From Phycisphaerae bacterium (GTDB taxonomy: Bacteria; Planctomycetota; Phycisphaerae; UBA1845), in contig JAJDEB010000036.1 in NCBI GenBank assembly GCA_029260015.1, positions 62,001-126,000 of the forward strand: DNA of 64,000 nt. Reading direction: 5' to 3'. A program made the translations under genes and the position numbers. Positions 20,399 through 29,140 of this stretch are shown here, piece by piece (position 1 is the first letter of the stretch; each line of letters starts with the position of its first letter). The notes under the pieces were generated by a model, which was not told the DNA's origin, did not search any database, and saw nothing but the letters and a program-made list of their open reading frames with translations.

Positions 20399-20883
20399 AT
20401 TGCAATGAAGTCAGTCCCATGCTGGCCAACTACCTGGGAAACGAATTGTCCAATGATCACCGCAGCGCTATTGCAAGCCACCTGCAGGTTTGTGAATCGT
20501 GCGCGCGCGAAGTGGCGTCACTGCAAGAAACGATTACAGCACTCGCGCAGCTTGACACAGTAAGCCGTTCAGACGCGATGGATCGCACGAACGGTTTTTC
20601 CGTCGTCAGAAGGAATTCGGCGACGCGACATTTCATTCTGGCATCACTGCGAATCGCTGCTGTACTGGCACTTGGAATTGTCCTGGGGCGCCTATCGAAT
20701 GGTTCGACATCTGAATCGAACTCCACGGCATCGCTCCTACCCAAACCAGACGAACCGGTCATCGCAGGAGCGAGTTCCGATTCCATTCACCCCGATTGGA
20801 TGGAATTCGCTGAAAAATTCAGTCGAAATTCGTCGGGGCTCACGAGTTCACTTCGCCCCCTCGTCAGAAGTTATCAGCGCTAA
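20395..20883 (+). CDS. Zinc-finger anti-sigma factor, single transmembrane helix
   Basis: A 162-residue protein with an N-terminal ZAS-type zinc finger: Cys3, then HLQVCESCAREV giving the H-x3-C-x2-C pattern. A membrane helix (ILASLRIAAVLALGIVLGRL) lies at about residues 80-99, and a short periplasmic tail of about 60 residues follows. It would hold the ECF sigma factor at the membrane until a signal releases it. Its ATG overlaps the sigma factor stop (ATGA), a typical sigma/anti-sigma pair arrangement. Confidence 0.9.
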   Translation: MNCNEVSPMLANYLGNELSNDHRSAIASHLQVCESCAREVASLQETITALAQLDTVSRSDAMDRTNGFSVVRRNSATRHFILASLRIAAVLALGIVLGRLSNGSTSESNSTASLLPKPDEPVIAGASSDSIHPDWMEFAEKFSRNSSGLTSSLRPLVRSYQR

Positions 20884-20977
20884 TTCCGCTACCACAGGCC
20901 CAACTTCCAGAAATCGACTACCCAAACCCTAACTTCTAGCCCTGCAGTGCTTTACAATTCCACTTATTCATTTTCCC

Positions 20978-21006
20978 TTAACAAATAGCGCAGAATTCAT
21001 TAGATT
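20978..21006 (+). promoter_or_regulatory. Putative sigma-70 promoter of the SGNH gene
   Basis: TTAACA (20978-20983) and TAGATT (21001-21006) are separated by 17 bases within an A/T-rich intergenic stretch, about 100 bases before the ATG at 21105. Confidence 0.4.
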
Positions 21007-21104
21007 GATAAAGGTTCAAAAGCTTGGCTAAACTTGCCGAATTTCAAAGGAAACCACACTGGCCGGTTGGTTAGTACGGTATTCTCGCACTGACTCCAAT
21101 TCGG

Positions 21105-22595
21105 ATGAATCCCAATATGGACGACTACAACGATCCCGATTTCGCTTCAACGCCAAGAGGCCAATCCGATGCCACAGCCCAACTGCTTCCTATTGAATCT
21201 GACGACACAGAATCAAGCAGTTCTGACGAAACAGAATCAGACAGCGATCGTCCATGGGGTATCGCATTCTTCTTAATGCTCATTCCAGGATTGTTGTTGG
21301 CCGACTTGCTGCACCCGGCAATTCTAAATAAACACTTGTTCGAGTCTGTCAACAATGCAAGCTCTCATCACTATAAATTGCTCAAGAGTTGGGATTGCGT
21401 CCTTGCAGGTGTTCTCATCGCAAGCATTTTGATTGCGATGACGTTAGCATTCAAACGTAAACGCATGATTCTCATGCGCCTGACAGCCTTGGCATATTGC
21501 TTCGTGATTCCGCTCGGGCTGGTAGAAGCGTACTTTCAAGTTACGTCGATACCACGGTTGTATTCGCCAGGCATGATCAGAGATACAAATCCTAAACCAG
21601 AAATCGCTCCGGGTATCACCGGCCGAAGTCGCATGACGATCAATCGACTTGGTTTGCGCGGTCCTGACCCACAAGACGAACCACGTAAGATATTGTGCAT
21701 CGGCGGAAGCACAACGATTTGCTCTTACCTGAACGACGACGAGACCTGGCCGGCACACTTGATGAAAAAACTCAACCAGGGCGCAGCATCGGGGAATACC
21801 TGCGTACAAAATGCCGGGAAGAACGGTCTGGACTTGCTTCATCACATCGAGTTTCTCAATCGTTGCCAGATTGCGGATCAATTCGACGATTGCATTGTGC
21901 TGTGCGGTGTGAATGACTTGGAGCATTCGATCCGCATGGCCCAAGAAGACCGGATCGCCCTCGCCCCGTCGCATATATTTGATGTTGGCGGGCCCGACTA
22001 CCCACTTACGCCCCATTTCAAGCAGGCGATCCTGTACAAGATGCTAAAGAATGCCGTCAAGAGAATCATAAAACACGGGGAGTCCGACACAGCTGACCCT
22101 GAAGGTGAATTTTACACAGAACGGCGAAAAGCGCGTCAGAAGGCAACCAAGGACTATCCACTCCCGCCGCTCGACGATCATCTCGCTTTCTACAAGAAGA
22201 GTCTCTCGACCCTCAAGGAGTTTTGTGACGCGAACGGGTTGCACCTGGTCCTCGTGACGCAACCTGTCCTTTGGCGCGAGGATCTCCCCCCCGATTTGGA
22301 ACGATTGCTTTGGAGTCGTCCAATCGGCGACACAAAACGTGTACTCGCCACCGAGTCACTCAGTCGTGGAATGAAAGCATTCAATGATTCGCTTCGAGAA
22401 TTTTGCGCAGAAAGCAAAGTCGATTTGGTCGACCTAGCCGCCGTGCTTCCGCAAGATGAAACGGTTTTCTACGACGACGAACACTTCAATGAGAACGGTG
22501 CCAAGTTGGTTGCCGACCAGATTGCAAAGTTTTTTGAATCTCAAAAAGACGACAAAAACATGGCGCCGAAACCCTCCAACTTCTCGGGATCGTAG
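21105..22595 (+). CDS. Membrane-anchored SGNH/GDSL hydrolase-like protein
   Basis: A 496-residue protein with an acidic N-terminal tail (rich in SDE), then three hydrophobic helices (around residues 48-70, 95-115 and 125-145), then a large SGNH domain. The family blocks are seen as GGST (block I, near residue 200), NAGKNGLD (block II), GVND (block III) and YDDEHFNENG with the catalytic Asp-x-x-His (block V, near residue 455). Such proteins are esterases or acetyl transferases; membrane-tethered forms such as AlgX/AlgJ acetylate exported polysaccharide. Its place at the edge of the polysaccharide locus fits a carbohydrate esterase or acetylation role, which is inference. Confidence 0.85.
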   Translation: MNPNMDDYNDPDFASTPRGQSDATAQLLPIESDDTESSSSDETESDSDRPWGIAFFLMLIPGLLLADLLHPAILNKHLFESVNNASSHHYKLLKSWDCVLAGVLIASILIAMTLAFKRKRMILMRLTALAYCFVIPLGLVEAYFQVTSIPRLYSPGMIRDTNPKPEIAPGITGRSRMTINRLGLRGPDPQDEPRKILCIGGSTTICSYLNDDETWPAHLMKKLNQGAASGNTCVQNAGKNGLDLLHHIEFLNRCQIADQFDDCIVLCGVNDLEHSIRMAQEDRIALAPSHIFDVGGPDYPLTPHFKQAILYKMLKNAVKRIIKHGESDTADPEGEFYTERRKARQKATKDYPLPPLDDHLAFYKKSLSTLKEFCDANGLHLVLVTQPVLWREDLPPDLERLLWSRPIGDTKRVLATESLSRGMKAFNDSLREFCAESKVDLVDLAAVLPQDETVFYDDEHFNENGAKLVADQIAKFFESQKDDKNMAPKPSNFSGS

Positions 22596-23124
22596 ATTTT
22601 TTTTGCCAAAATCGCACCCCAATACAGAAAAAACCGACTCATCGCTTTTGGCTGCGAAATCGCGTGTTTCGTAAAGCGCTGCTGAAATCGAAACAACACA
22701 ACTTTTTTGAACCCACGAATTTGAGTTGTGTCTAAATCATTCCAGCTAGACATTGGCATGGCGAATGGATAGGAAAGCAATGATAACGCTGGGGCTTTGT
22801 GATTGAATGGGCGAACCACAGAGCTTGGATGAACCTGCTTGGACGGCTGTTTGGTTTAAGCTACACTGAAGGCCTCGGCGTTGGCGAGTGTGTCAAGCAG
22901 GCGTAAGTAAGCCTGAACAGAATCGAACGATCGAGAAGCAAGACCAGAAGTACGCAGTGGGACCGGCTCCCCAGCCCGCCTTAATGCCCCACTGCCCGTA
23001 AGGAACCAACAACCTGTTCACCTGCGATCCCCGTCACCGTTGGCGCGGTCCGGATCGAATTGCAGCGAACAACGAACTCTGAAAAAATCCGGTACGAGAG
23101 TACCCATGCCAGGGAGGGCGGACC
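22596..23124 (+). other. Long intergenic leader before the first beta-helix gene
   Basis: About 530 bases without a credible gene. It opens with a run of eight T just after the SGNH gene. A weak promoter-like pair lies at 22839-22867. Downstream are short inverted repeats, GCAGTGGG/CCCACTGC at 22954-22961 and 22988-22995 and CAGGC/GCCTG near 22900, so the leader of about 260 bases could be structured. I matched it to no known riboswitch. Confidence 0.45.
22839..22867 (+). promoter_or_regulatory. Weak promoter-like pair before the first beta-helix gene
   Basis: TTGGAC (22839-22844) and TACACT (22862-22867) are 17 bases apart. The -35 match is poor, so this is only a candidate. Confidence 0.28.
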
Positions 23125-26100
23125 ATGCAAGGAACGCGCTTAATGAAGACAACTTGGACCAACGTGATTCGAATGAGTCGGGTCTTGATTCCGGCAGTGG
23201 TCTTGGCTTTCGCAACTTCTGCGTCGGCTTGGGATCCACCGATAGGCATCCCCGTTCCATCCTTCGGAATCGATCAGACGGTTGCGGGTATCCACGGTTC
23301 CGCCTCGTATTACACGCACTACGTCAATCGGAATCACAGCGCGGCAACCGACAGCAACAACTCGAACGGAACGTCGAGTCGCCCCAGACGAACCATCCCG
23401 CAGAATCTTTCAGCCGGCAGCGTTGTGGTCGTCGTCGGAACGTATGACTATTCGACAGGCGGCTTCACGCCGATCAGCGGATCGGGAACTGCATCGAATC
23501 CGATCTTCATCCGCGGACAGAGCAGCTCCAACAAACCGCGTTTTGTACACGGAACGCAGATCAAGGGTCAGTACATCATCGTCGAGAACATTGATTTCGA
23601 CGGCGGCAATCCGCTCATGACCGAAAATGCACCCCACCACATCGCCGTTCGTCACAGTGAAATTCATAACTGCGGTGGACCTGCGATTCAGGTTAGCGCG
23701 TGGGACAATCAAACGATGAACAACATCGTTTTATACGATCTTGAAGTTCACGATAACGGTGACTGGCAGGCCAACTTCGACGAAGACTATCACGGTGTTG
23801 GCGTCGGTGACTATGTCAACAATCTTTGGATCGTCGACAGCGTGTTCTATCACAACAGCGGTGACGGTGTTCAGATCAATGCGGGAAGTCGATCTGCTGA
23901 GGGAACGACGCATCACATTTACGTCGGCCGCAACGAATCATTTTCAAACAAGCAAACTGGCATGTGGTCAAAACAGGGAACCGACATCGTCTTTTCTGAA
24001 AACTATATCCACGATCACCGCCCGAGCAATTCCTCGTTGGGCGCCGGGATGGGATGTCAGTATGACCCCGTTCGTATCTGGTTCATCAACAATGTCATCT
24101 TCGATTGCGATTATGGCATCATGATTGCCAGCGGCGGCAGCGACCTGGGCGGCGGTCAGGATATGTACATCGTCGGAAACGTCATTCACTCCATCCACGA
24201 CAGCAACGGCGGATTCAATCCCAATACCGCATGGACCAATGCGGCGATCATGATTGCCGGTGGACTGCGGCGACATGTGGTCAACAACTCCATTTATGAC
24301 GCCGACGGCGGGATTCACGGGGCCGCAGCATATGGCGATTTCCACCTCGCAAACAACATAATTTCAAGCATTTCCAGGTCGTCGGGTTGGCACATTTTCG
24401 TGGAACACCCCGATGCCGCGAATGGATCATCCGTCGATGACTGCCTCTTTTATCAAAGCGGTGGCAGCGTACGATTCGATTGGCGCGGGACATCATACTC
24501 AAGCGTCAGCTCGTTCCAGTCGAGCACTGGCGTAGGTTCTGGAAACTTCTCATCCAATCCAAACTTCACGAACCCCAATTCAGGCGACTTGCACCTTCAG
24601 TCGTCAAGCCCAGCCATCAATGCCGGTTCGTCTCACTCGGTCTACAGCACGTTCGCCAGTCGCTACGGATTGAACATTAACATCGACATCGATGGTACAT
24701 CGCGACCCGGTGGTTCGGCTTATGACATCGGTGCCGACGAGTTGGGCGGGGGATCACCACCGCCACCTCCCCCGCCTGGTTGCACCAGCAACAATCAATG
24801 CGATGACGATGTTGATTGCACCGACGACTTCTGCGTCAGCGGAACGTGCGTGAACAACGCGATCGACGCCAACTGCGACGACGGTAATTTCTGCAACGGT
24901 AACGAAACATGCGATCTGTTTGCCGGTTGCATGGATGGCAGCAATCCTTGTGGCAATCAAAGTTGCAACGAATCGACAAATTCGTGCGTCTCATGTACAA
25001 GCGACTCGCAATGCAGCGATGGCGATTTCTGCAACGGTGTCGAGCGATGCATCAGCGGTGAGTGCGAAAACGGGTCAAACCCGTGCCCGACCCAGGCCTG
25101 CAACGAACAGAACAATTCATGCGTGGACTGTTTCAACGATTCTGAATGCGACAACGGCGTCTATTGCGACGGTGAAGAAACCTGTAGTGGCGGAACTTGT
25201 TCGTCTGGAACACCCGAGTGCAGCGGTGAGCAGTGCAATGAAGACTCGCAAACCTGCGGTGTGGTTCCCGATGCGCTGATCAATGTCGGTGACGCCTGGT
25301 GTTATCAAAAGGGTGTAGCCGGTACACCGACCCAAGGTTGGAATACGACAGATTGCAGCAACTCAGGGTGGCCGACCGGACCGACCGGCATCGGATATGG
25401 TGATGGGGACGATCAAACCGTCCTCAATGACATGAGCGGAAGCTACATCACCGTTTACACCAAACGCGAATTCACGGTGCCCCAGGCATCGCAGGCGTTC
25501 AGTTTGATTCTTGAGATCGATTACGACGACGGGTTCGTGGCCTACCTCAATGGCGAGGAAGTCGCACGACGCAACATGGGCGGTCAGTTCACACCCGTCA
25601 ATCGAAACACAATCGCCTCCGGGCTTCGCGAAGCCGGCGAATTCGAATTGATCACACTTCCGCACACGAAGCTCAATTCCGGTGGTCCAAACATCCTGGC
25701 GATCGAAATCCACAACTACAATATCAGTAGTTCCGATCTGACGCTCATCCCTCGCTTAATCGCGCAGACTGAAGATTTCGTTTGTCAGAGTGATTCCGAC
25801 TGCGATGACGGCAAGTTCTGCAATGGCCGAGAAACGTGCGAAGACGGTGAATGCGAACCGGGCGCACTACAGTGTCCCGGCGAAGCGTGCAACGACTTCA
25901 CGCAAGAATGCTTCCCGCTTCCGGCACCGCCAACACCCATTCCGCCGACCGAGACCACACCAGAAGCGTGTCTCGGTTGTGAGTTGGATGAGCCTTCGTT
26001 TGACCCGGATACGGGTGCGGTCATCGTCGTGAATCCCAGGATCGACTCGGATCTGGACAACATTCCCGACAGCATTGACCGCTGCATCAACACGCCGGCA

Positions 26101-26532
26101 AATGGATCGGTTAATGCTTATGGTTGCACCGAGCAGCAACGAAACCTCGATGATGACGACGACGGCGTCATCAATGACGATGACGAATGCCCCGGCACGC
26201 CACGACGAACGCCAGTCTACGACAGCGGCTGTTCAGACGAGCAGTTGGCCACCGTCGGTAAGCCCGTTTCTCAGGCGGCAGCAACGCCAAACCGCGTCAC
26301 GGGTAATGGGCAAACCGATACAGATGGAGACGGTGTTGCCGACGCCACGGATCAATGTGCAGAGACGCCGCAAGGTACGGCCGTCGATGAAATCGGCTGT
26401 CCAATGGATTCGGATGGCGATTCAACAAATAGTGGCGGTGCCTGCGGTGCAATCGGCATGATCAGTTTCGTGATCACGCTTGCGGGACTTGCTGGCAGTC
26501 GACCACGTCGCCGACGGCGGTCGCGCGACTAA
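23125..26532 (+). CDS. Large secreted right-handed beta-helix protein with Cys-rich, thrombospondin-3-like and C-terminal anchor regions
   Basis: A protein of 1135 residues. GGGAGG is well placed before the ATG at 23125. Signal peptide: VLIPAVVLAFATSASA. Residues about 36-545 are a right-handed parallel beta-helix opening with DPPIGIPVPSFGI, closely paralogous to the proteins at 43.5 and 51.6 kb, with the shared blocks FDEDYHGVGVG, NSGDGVQIN, GRNESFSNKQTGMW and CQYDP. Then come Cys-rich units (CDDGNFCNGNETC type), a galactose-binding-like sandwich (about 716-885; GPTGIGYGDGDD, DYDDGFVAYLNGEEV), more Cys units, and calcium-binding DxDxDG repeats of thrombospondin type 3 (about 970-1105). The end is GACGAIG, a hydrophobic stretch and RRRRR, resembling a MYXO-CTERM sorting tail. 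A lyase, epimerase or hydrolase of polysaccharide is plausible but unproved. Confidence 0.88.
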   Translation: MQGTRLMKTTWTNVIRMSRVLIPAVVLAFATSASAWDPPIGIPVPSFGIDQTVAGIHGSASYYTHYVNRNHSAATDSNNSNGTSSRPRRTIPQNLSAGSVVVVVGTYDYSTGGFTPISGSGTASNPIFIRGQSSSNKPRFVHGTQIKGQYIIVENIDFDGGNPLMTENAPHHIAVRHSEIHNCGGPAIQVSAWDNQTMNNIVLYDLEVHDNGDWQANFDEDYHGVGVGDYVNNLWIVDSVFYHNSGDGVQINAGSRSAEGTTHHIYVGRNESFSNKQTGMWSKQGTDIVFSENYIHDHRPSNSSLGAGMGCQYDPVRIWFINNVIFDCDYGIMIASGGSDLGGGQDMYIVGNVIHSIHDSNGGFNPNTAWTNAAIMIAGGLRRHVVNNSIYDADGGIHGAAAYGDFHLANNIISSISRSSGWHIFVEHPDAANGSSVDDCLFYQSGGSVRFDWRGTSYSSVSSFQSSTGVGSGNFSSNPNFTNPNSGDLHLQSSSPAINAGSSHSVYSTFASRYGLNINIDIDGTSRPGGSAYDIGADELGGGSPPPPPPPGCTSNNQCDDDVDCTDDFCVSGTCVNNAIDANCDDGNFCNGNETCDLFAGCMDGSNPCGNQSCNESTNSCVSCTSDSQCSDGDFCNGVERCISGECENGSNPCPTQACNEQNNSCVDCFNDSECDNGVYCDGEETCSGGTCSSGTPECSGEQCNEDSQTCGVVPDALINVGDAWCYQKGVAGTPTQGWNTTDCSNSGWPTGPTGIGYGDGDDQTVLNDMSGSYITVYTKREFTVPQASQAFSLILEIDYDDGFVAYLNGEEVARRNMGGQFTPVNRNTIASGLREAGEFELITLPHTKLNSGGPNILAIEIHNYNISSSDLTLIPRLIAQTEDFVCQSDSDCDDGKFCNGRETCEDGECEPGALQCPGEACNDFTQECFPLPAPPTPIPPTETTPEACLGCELDEPSFDPDTGAVIVVNPRIDSDLDNIPDSIDRCINTPANGSVNAYGCTEQQRNLDDDDDGVINDDDECPGTPRRTPVYDSGCSDEQLATVGKPVSQAAATPNRVTGNGQTDTDGDGVADATDQCAETPQGTAVDEIGCPMDSDGDSTNSGGACGAIGMISFVITLAGLAGSRPRRRRRSRD

Positions 26533-26547
26533 GCGCAGCAGAACGCC

Positions 26548-27738
26548 TCAGACAACCAAGACCTCAGCCGCGATTTTTAGATCGGCGAGTTGCGACTCGA
26601 TTTCAGACTTGTAGATGGCGTTCATGATCAGGACCTTGTCCGGTCGCAAGTCCTTCAATTCGGACGGCTGGACGATTTGCTGCCCGGTTCCGGTGACGAA
26701 GCGCCCGTGCTTACGCGGATTCACATCCACGGCATGGGCAATGACATCAGACGGCGCGTTCATCACATTTAAGAAGGTGACGCCTTTACTTCCCGCACCC
26801 CAAATGACGGCTCGCGTCCCGGCGTTGGCCCATTCTGCAAACTGCTTTCTCCAATGGGCCACTTTCGACTCATAGGCCGAATTGAATTCGCTAACCAAAC
26901 GATCGGTTTCCGACAATGAAACCTCAGGTGAAATGGAACCTTCGAGATCAGTGGTCGCATCGATCGACAGAAACTGCCCATCATAGACACTGTCCACGCG
27001 AATCGGATGAAAGCCAGCGCGTCGAAACAACGCATCAAGCGCAGCCGGCGTGAAGTACAAGCAGTGCTCGTAAATCAAATCCCAAATGCCCAGGTGCTTC
27101 AACGTGTATAGAGCGTTGGGCACCTCGAAGTAAACGGCTGTCGTGCTGCCGCCTTTGATCGTGCCATGAACACTTCGAACGAATCCAAACGGTTCATTGA
27201 TATGTTCAAGCACATGACGACAACACACGAATTCCGCGTCGAATCCGCGATGCCTTGGGCCGTAATCCTCGGACCGAATCGTGACATTGGGATGCGACGG
27301 CGGCGGATCGTTTTCGGCATCAAAACTCGGGTCATACCCCACGCATTCGTTGCCACCCAGATCGGCCAGCAGTCGAAGAAAATCACCGCGACCGCAGCCG
27401 ATCTCGACGATGCGCTTTTCCTTGAGTTTAAAATCAGCAACCAATCGGTCAGCCAACTGTCCGCGATATTCTCGAAAACGCGGCGAACCATCGAGACTGT
27501 TTTCATACTGCGCGGAGTAAGCCATCTTACCGGGGTCAAACGCTGCATTAAAAACCAGATCGCAGTGCGAACAGTGGGCAAGCTTGATGGTTGCCCGATC
27601 GGTATTGAGGGCGTCTTCTCGCGAATCCCATAGCACGTTGCAAAAGACGGGCACGTTTTCGGCAATGAAGAATGTGCGGGCGCCATCCTGACCGCAACCG
27701 GGGCAGTCTTGCATACCGTTTTGTTCTTGAGTGGACAT
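26548..27738 (-). CDS. Zinc-binding class I SAM methyltransferase (sugar C-methyltransferase-like)
   Basis: A 396-residue cytoplasmic enzyme of the three-part sugar C-methyltransferase family. An N-terminal Cys4 zinc site is formed by CPGCGQ and CSHCDL. The central Rossmann fold has the SAM motif VEIGCGRGDF. The C-terminal nucleotide-binding-like domain contains VIWGAGSKGVTFL. The YEHCLYF segment corresponds to the YHEH catalytic region of TylC3/TcaB9-type enzymes, but the usual HGGSLR block is replaced by YDGQFLS. It is a close paralogue of the next gene, 48 bases away. The stop lies only 15 bases from the stop of the convergent beta-helix gene. The substrate is probably a nucleotide-linked keto-sugar (inference). 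Confidence 0.88.
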   Translation of the reverse strand: MSTQEQNGMQDCPGCGQDGARTFFIAENVPVFCNVLWDSREDALNTDRATIKLAHCSHCDLVFNAAFDPGKMAYSAQYENSLDGSPRFREYRGQLADRLVADFKLKEKRIVEIGCGRGDFLRLLADLGGNECVGYDPSFDAENDPPPSHPNVTIRSEDYGPRHRGFDAEFVCCRHVLEHINEPFGFVRSVHGTIKGGSTTAVYFEVPNALYTLKHLGIWDLIYEHCLYFTPAALDALFRRAGFHPIRVDSVYDGQFLSIDATTDLEGSISPEVSLSETDRLVSEFNSAYESKVAHWRKQFAEWANAGTRAVIWGAGSKGVTFLNVMNAPSDVIAHAVDVNPRKHGRFVTGTGQQIVQPSELKDLRPDKVLIMNAIYKSEIESQLADLKIAAEVLVV

Positions 27739-27786
27739 GAAAGACTCGCTGTCTTGAGCGCGGGATTGCGTTTGGTTCAGCGAAGC

Positions 27787-29019
27787 TTACACCGCGCAGA
27801 TCTTCGCCGCAACGCCCAGGCGATCCAGGTCAGCTTGGATCTCATCGCAATAGATCGGATTCATGACGATGACGTGGTCGGGTTTGTACTCTTGAAGCTT
27901 GTCGGGAGCAACGATTTCCTGTCCGGTAGATGGCATAAAATGACCCTGACGGTACGGGTTGATATCGACGACATATTCAATCGCATCACCAAGCGCAAGG
28001 GTTGAAAGGAATGACACGCCCTTGGAACCGCTGCCCCAGAGAACAACTTTCTCGTTGCGGCTGATCGCGTCATCGACGAACTTTCGCCAACCGAGGATCG
28101 ACTTCTCAACGATCGCGGGAAACGCCTCGACGCAGCGCGACATTTCATCAAGATCGTCTTCCGCAGCCAGGCTTGCTTCCGTCGCACCGTCAGAAGGTAT
28201 CGCCGTCAAGAGCAAGTACTGCTTGTCGTAGACAGCCTCCAACTCGGTAACCTCAAAACCGGTCTGTCGAAACAACCTTGCCAGCGACCCCAAGCTAAAA
28301 TAAGTGCAGTGCTCGTAGTAGATATCCCAAAACGCCCCTTCTTTCAACACGCGATAGACGTCGGGCAATTCAAAAAAGATCACGGTGTCTTTTCGATCGC
28401 CGATGGTCTTGCGAATCGACTGCATGAATTCAAGCGTCGGGGCGATGTGTTCCAATGTGTGGCGACAACAGATGAAGTCGGCCATCAGGTGAGCATATTT
28501 GGGACCGTAGAAATCCTGAATGAATTCGATTCGAGGCGCGACTTCCGGTGGGGTGCGCTGCGGAACGTAACCGGGATCGATACCGATTCCACGGTTGTTG
28601 GCCAACTGGCACAGCAGCACCAGAAACTCACCCTTGCCGCAACCGATTTCCAGAATCGTCTTGCCTTCAAGATCGTGTTTCTTGATGACGTCGGCTGCGA
28701 GTTCACGAGCAAACGCGTTGAACGTCGGCGAAAACCCTTGCGTCTCTTCGTAGGCGGTCGAGTATTCGTGAACGTCCGGGCGAAATTGCGTGTTGAAAAC
28801 AAAACCGCACTGCTCGCAAAAGCCCAGTTTCAAATCGCCCCGAGGATATTCGAGGGCGGCTTCCCGTGTGGGCATGAGCAGGCAACTGTGGACGGGAATA
28901 TCGCTGACTGAATAGAACGTGTGAATGCCAACCGACGCACAATTTGGGCATGCAAGATTGGGTTGGTGGCCGGTTTCAAAAGAAGCGGCTGTCTTGTTTT
29001 GCGTCAAACTGTTGGTCAT
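27787..29019 (-). CDS. Zinc-binding class I SAM methyltransferase (paralogue)
   Basis: A 410-residue protein started at the ATG at 29019; the open frame runs further upstream into the palindromic repeat and is not used. The build is the same as the 26.5 kb gene: zinc site CPNCAS/CEQCGF, SAM motif LEIGCGKGEF, YEHCTYF in place of YHEH, and VLWGSGSKGVSFL in the C-terminal domain. The two paralogues share AVYDxQxL where typical family members have HGGSLR, so they form a distinct subgroup together. Gene duplication within the operon is the simplest account. A sugar-nucleotide C-methylation role is likely from the neighbouring rfbF and epimerase. Confidence 0.88.
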   Translation of the reverse strand: MTNSLTQNKTAASFETGHQPNLACPNCASVGIHTFYSVSDIPVHSCLLMPTREAALEYPRGDLKLGFCEQCGFVFNTQFRPDVHEYSTAYEETQGFSPTFNAFARELAADVIKKHDLEGKTILEIGCGKGEFLVLLCQLANNRGIGIDPGYVPQRTPPEVAPRIEFIQDFYGPKYAHLMADFICCRHTLEHIAPTLEFMQSIRKTIGDRKDTVIFFELPDVYRVLKEGAFWDIYYEHCTYFSLGSLARLFRQTGFEVTELEAVYDKQYLLLTAIPSDGATEASLAAEDDLDEMSRCVEAFPAIVEKSILGWRKFVDDAISRNEKVVLWGSGSKGVSFLSTLALGDAIEYVVDINPYRQGHFMPSTGQEIVAPDKLQEYKPDHVIVMNPIYCDEIQADLDRLGVAAKICAV

Positions 29020-29051
29020 GGCTCGACTCGTTGTAATTGATTTGATCTGAG

Positions 29052-29126
29052 GTGCCACTGCTCTGTGAGCAGTGCTTTTTTTTCTAAGCCGTCTACTATT
29101 CTGCACTGCTCACAGAGCAGTGGCAC
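29052..29126. repeat. REPIN-like paired palindrome 2
   Basis: Two perfect inverted arms of 24 bp (29052-29075 and 29103-29126) are separated by 27 bp. Each arm folds on itself with the stem CACTGCTC/GAGCAGTG and a TGT loop. A run of T follows the left arm on the plus strand. The element lies between two methyltransferase genes of the same operon, where it may tune mRNA processing or read-through. Confidence 0.85.
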
Positions 29127-29140
29127 AGCTTACGTCCATA

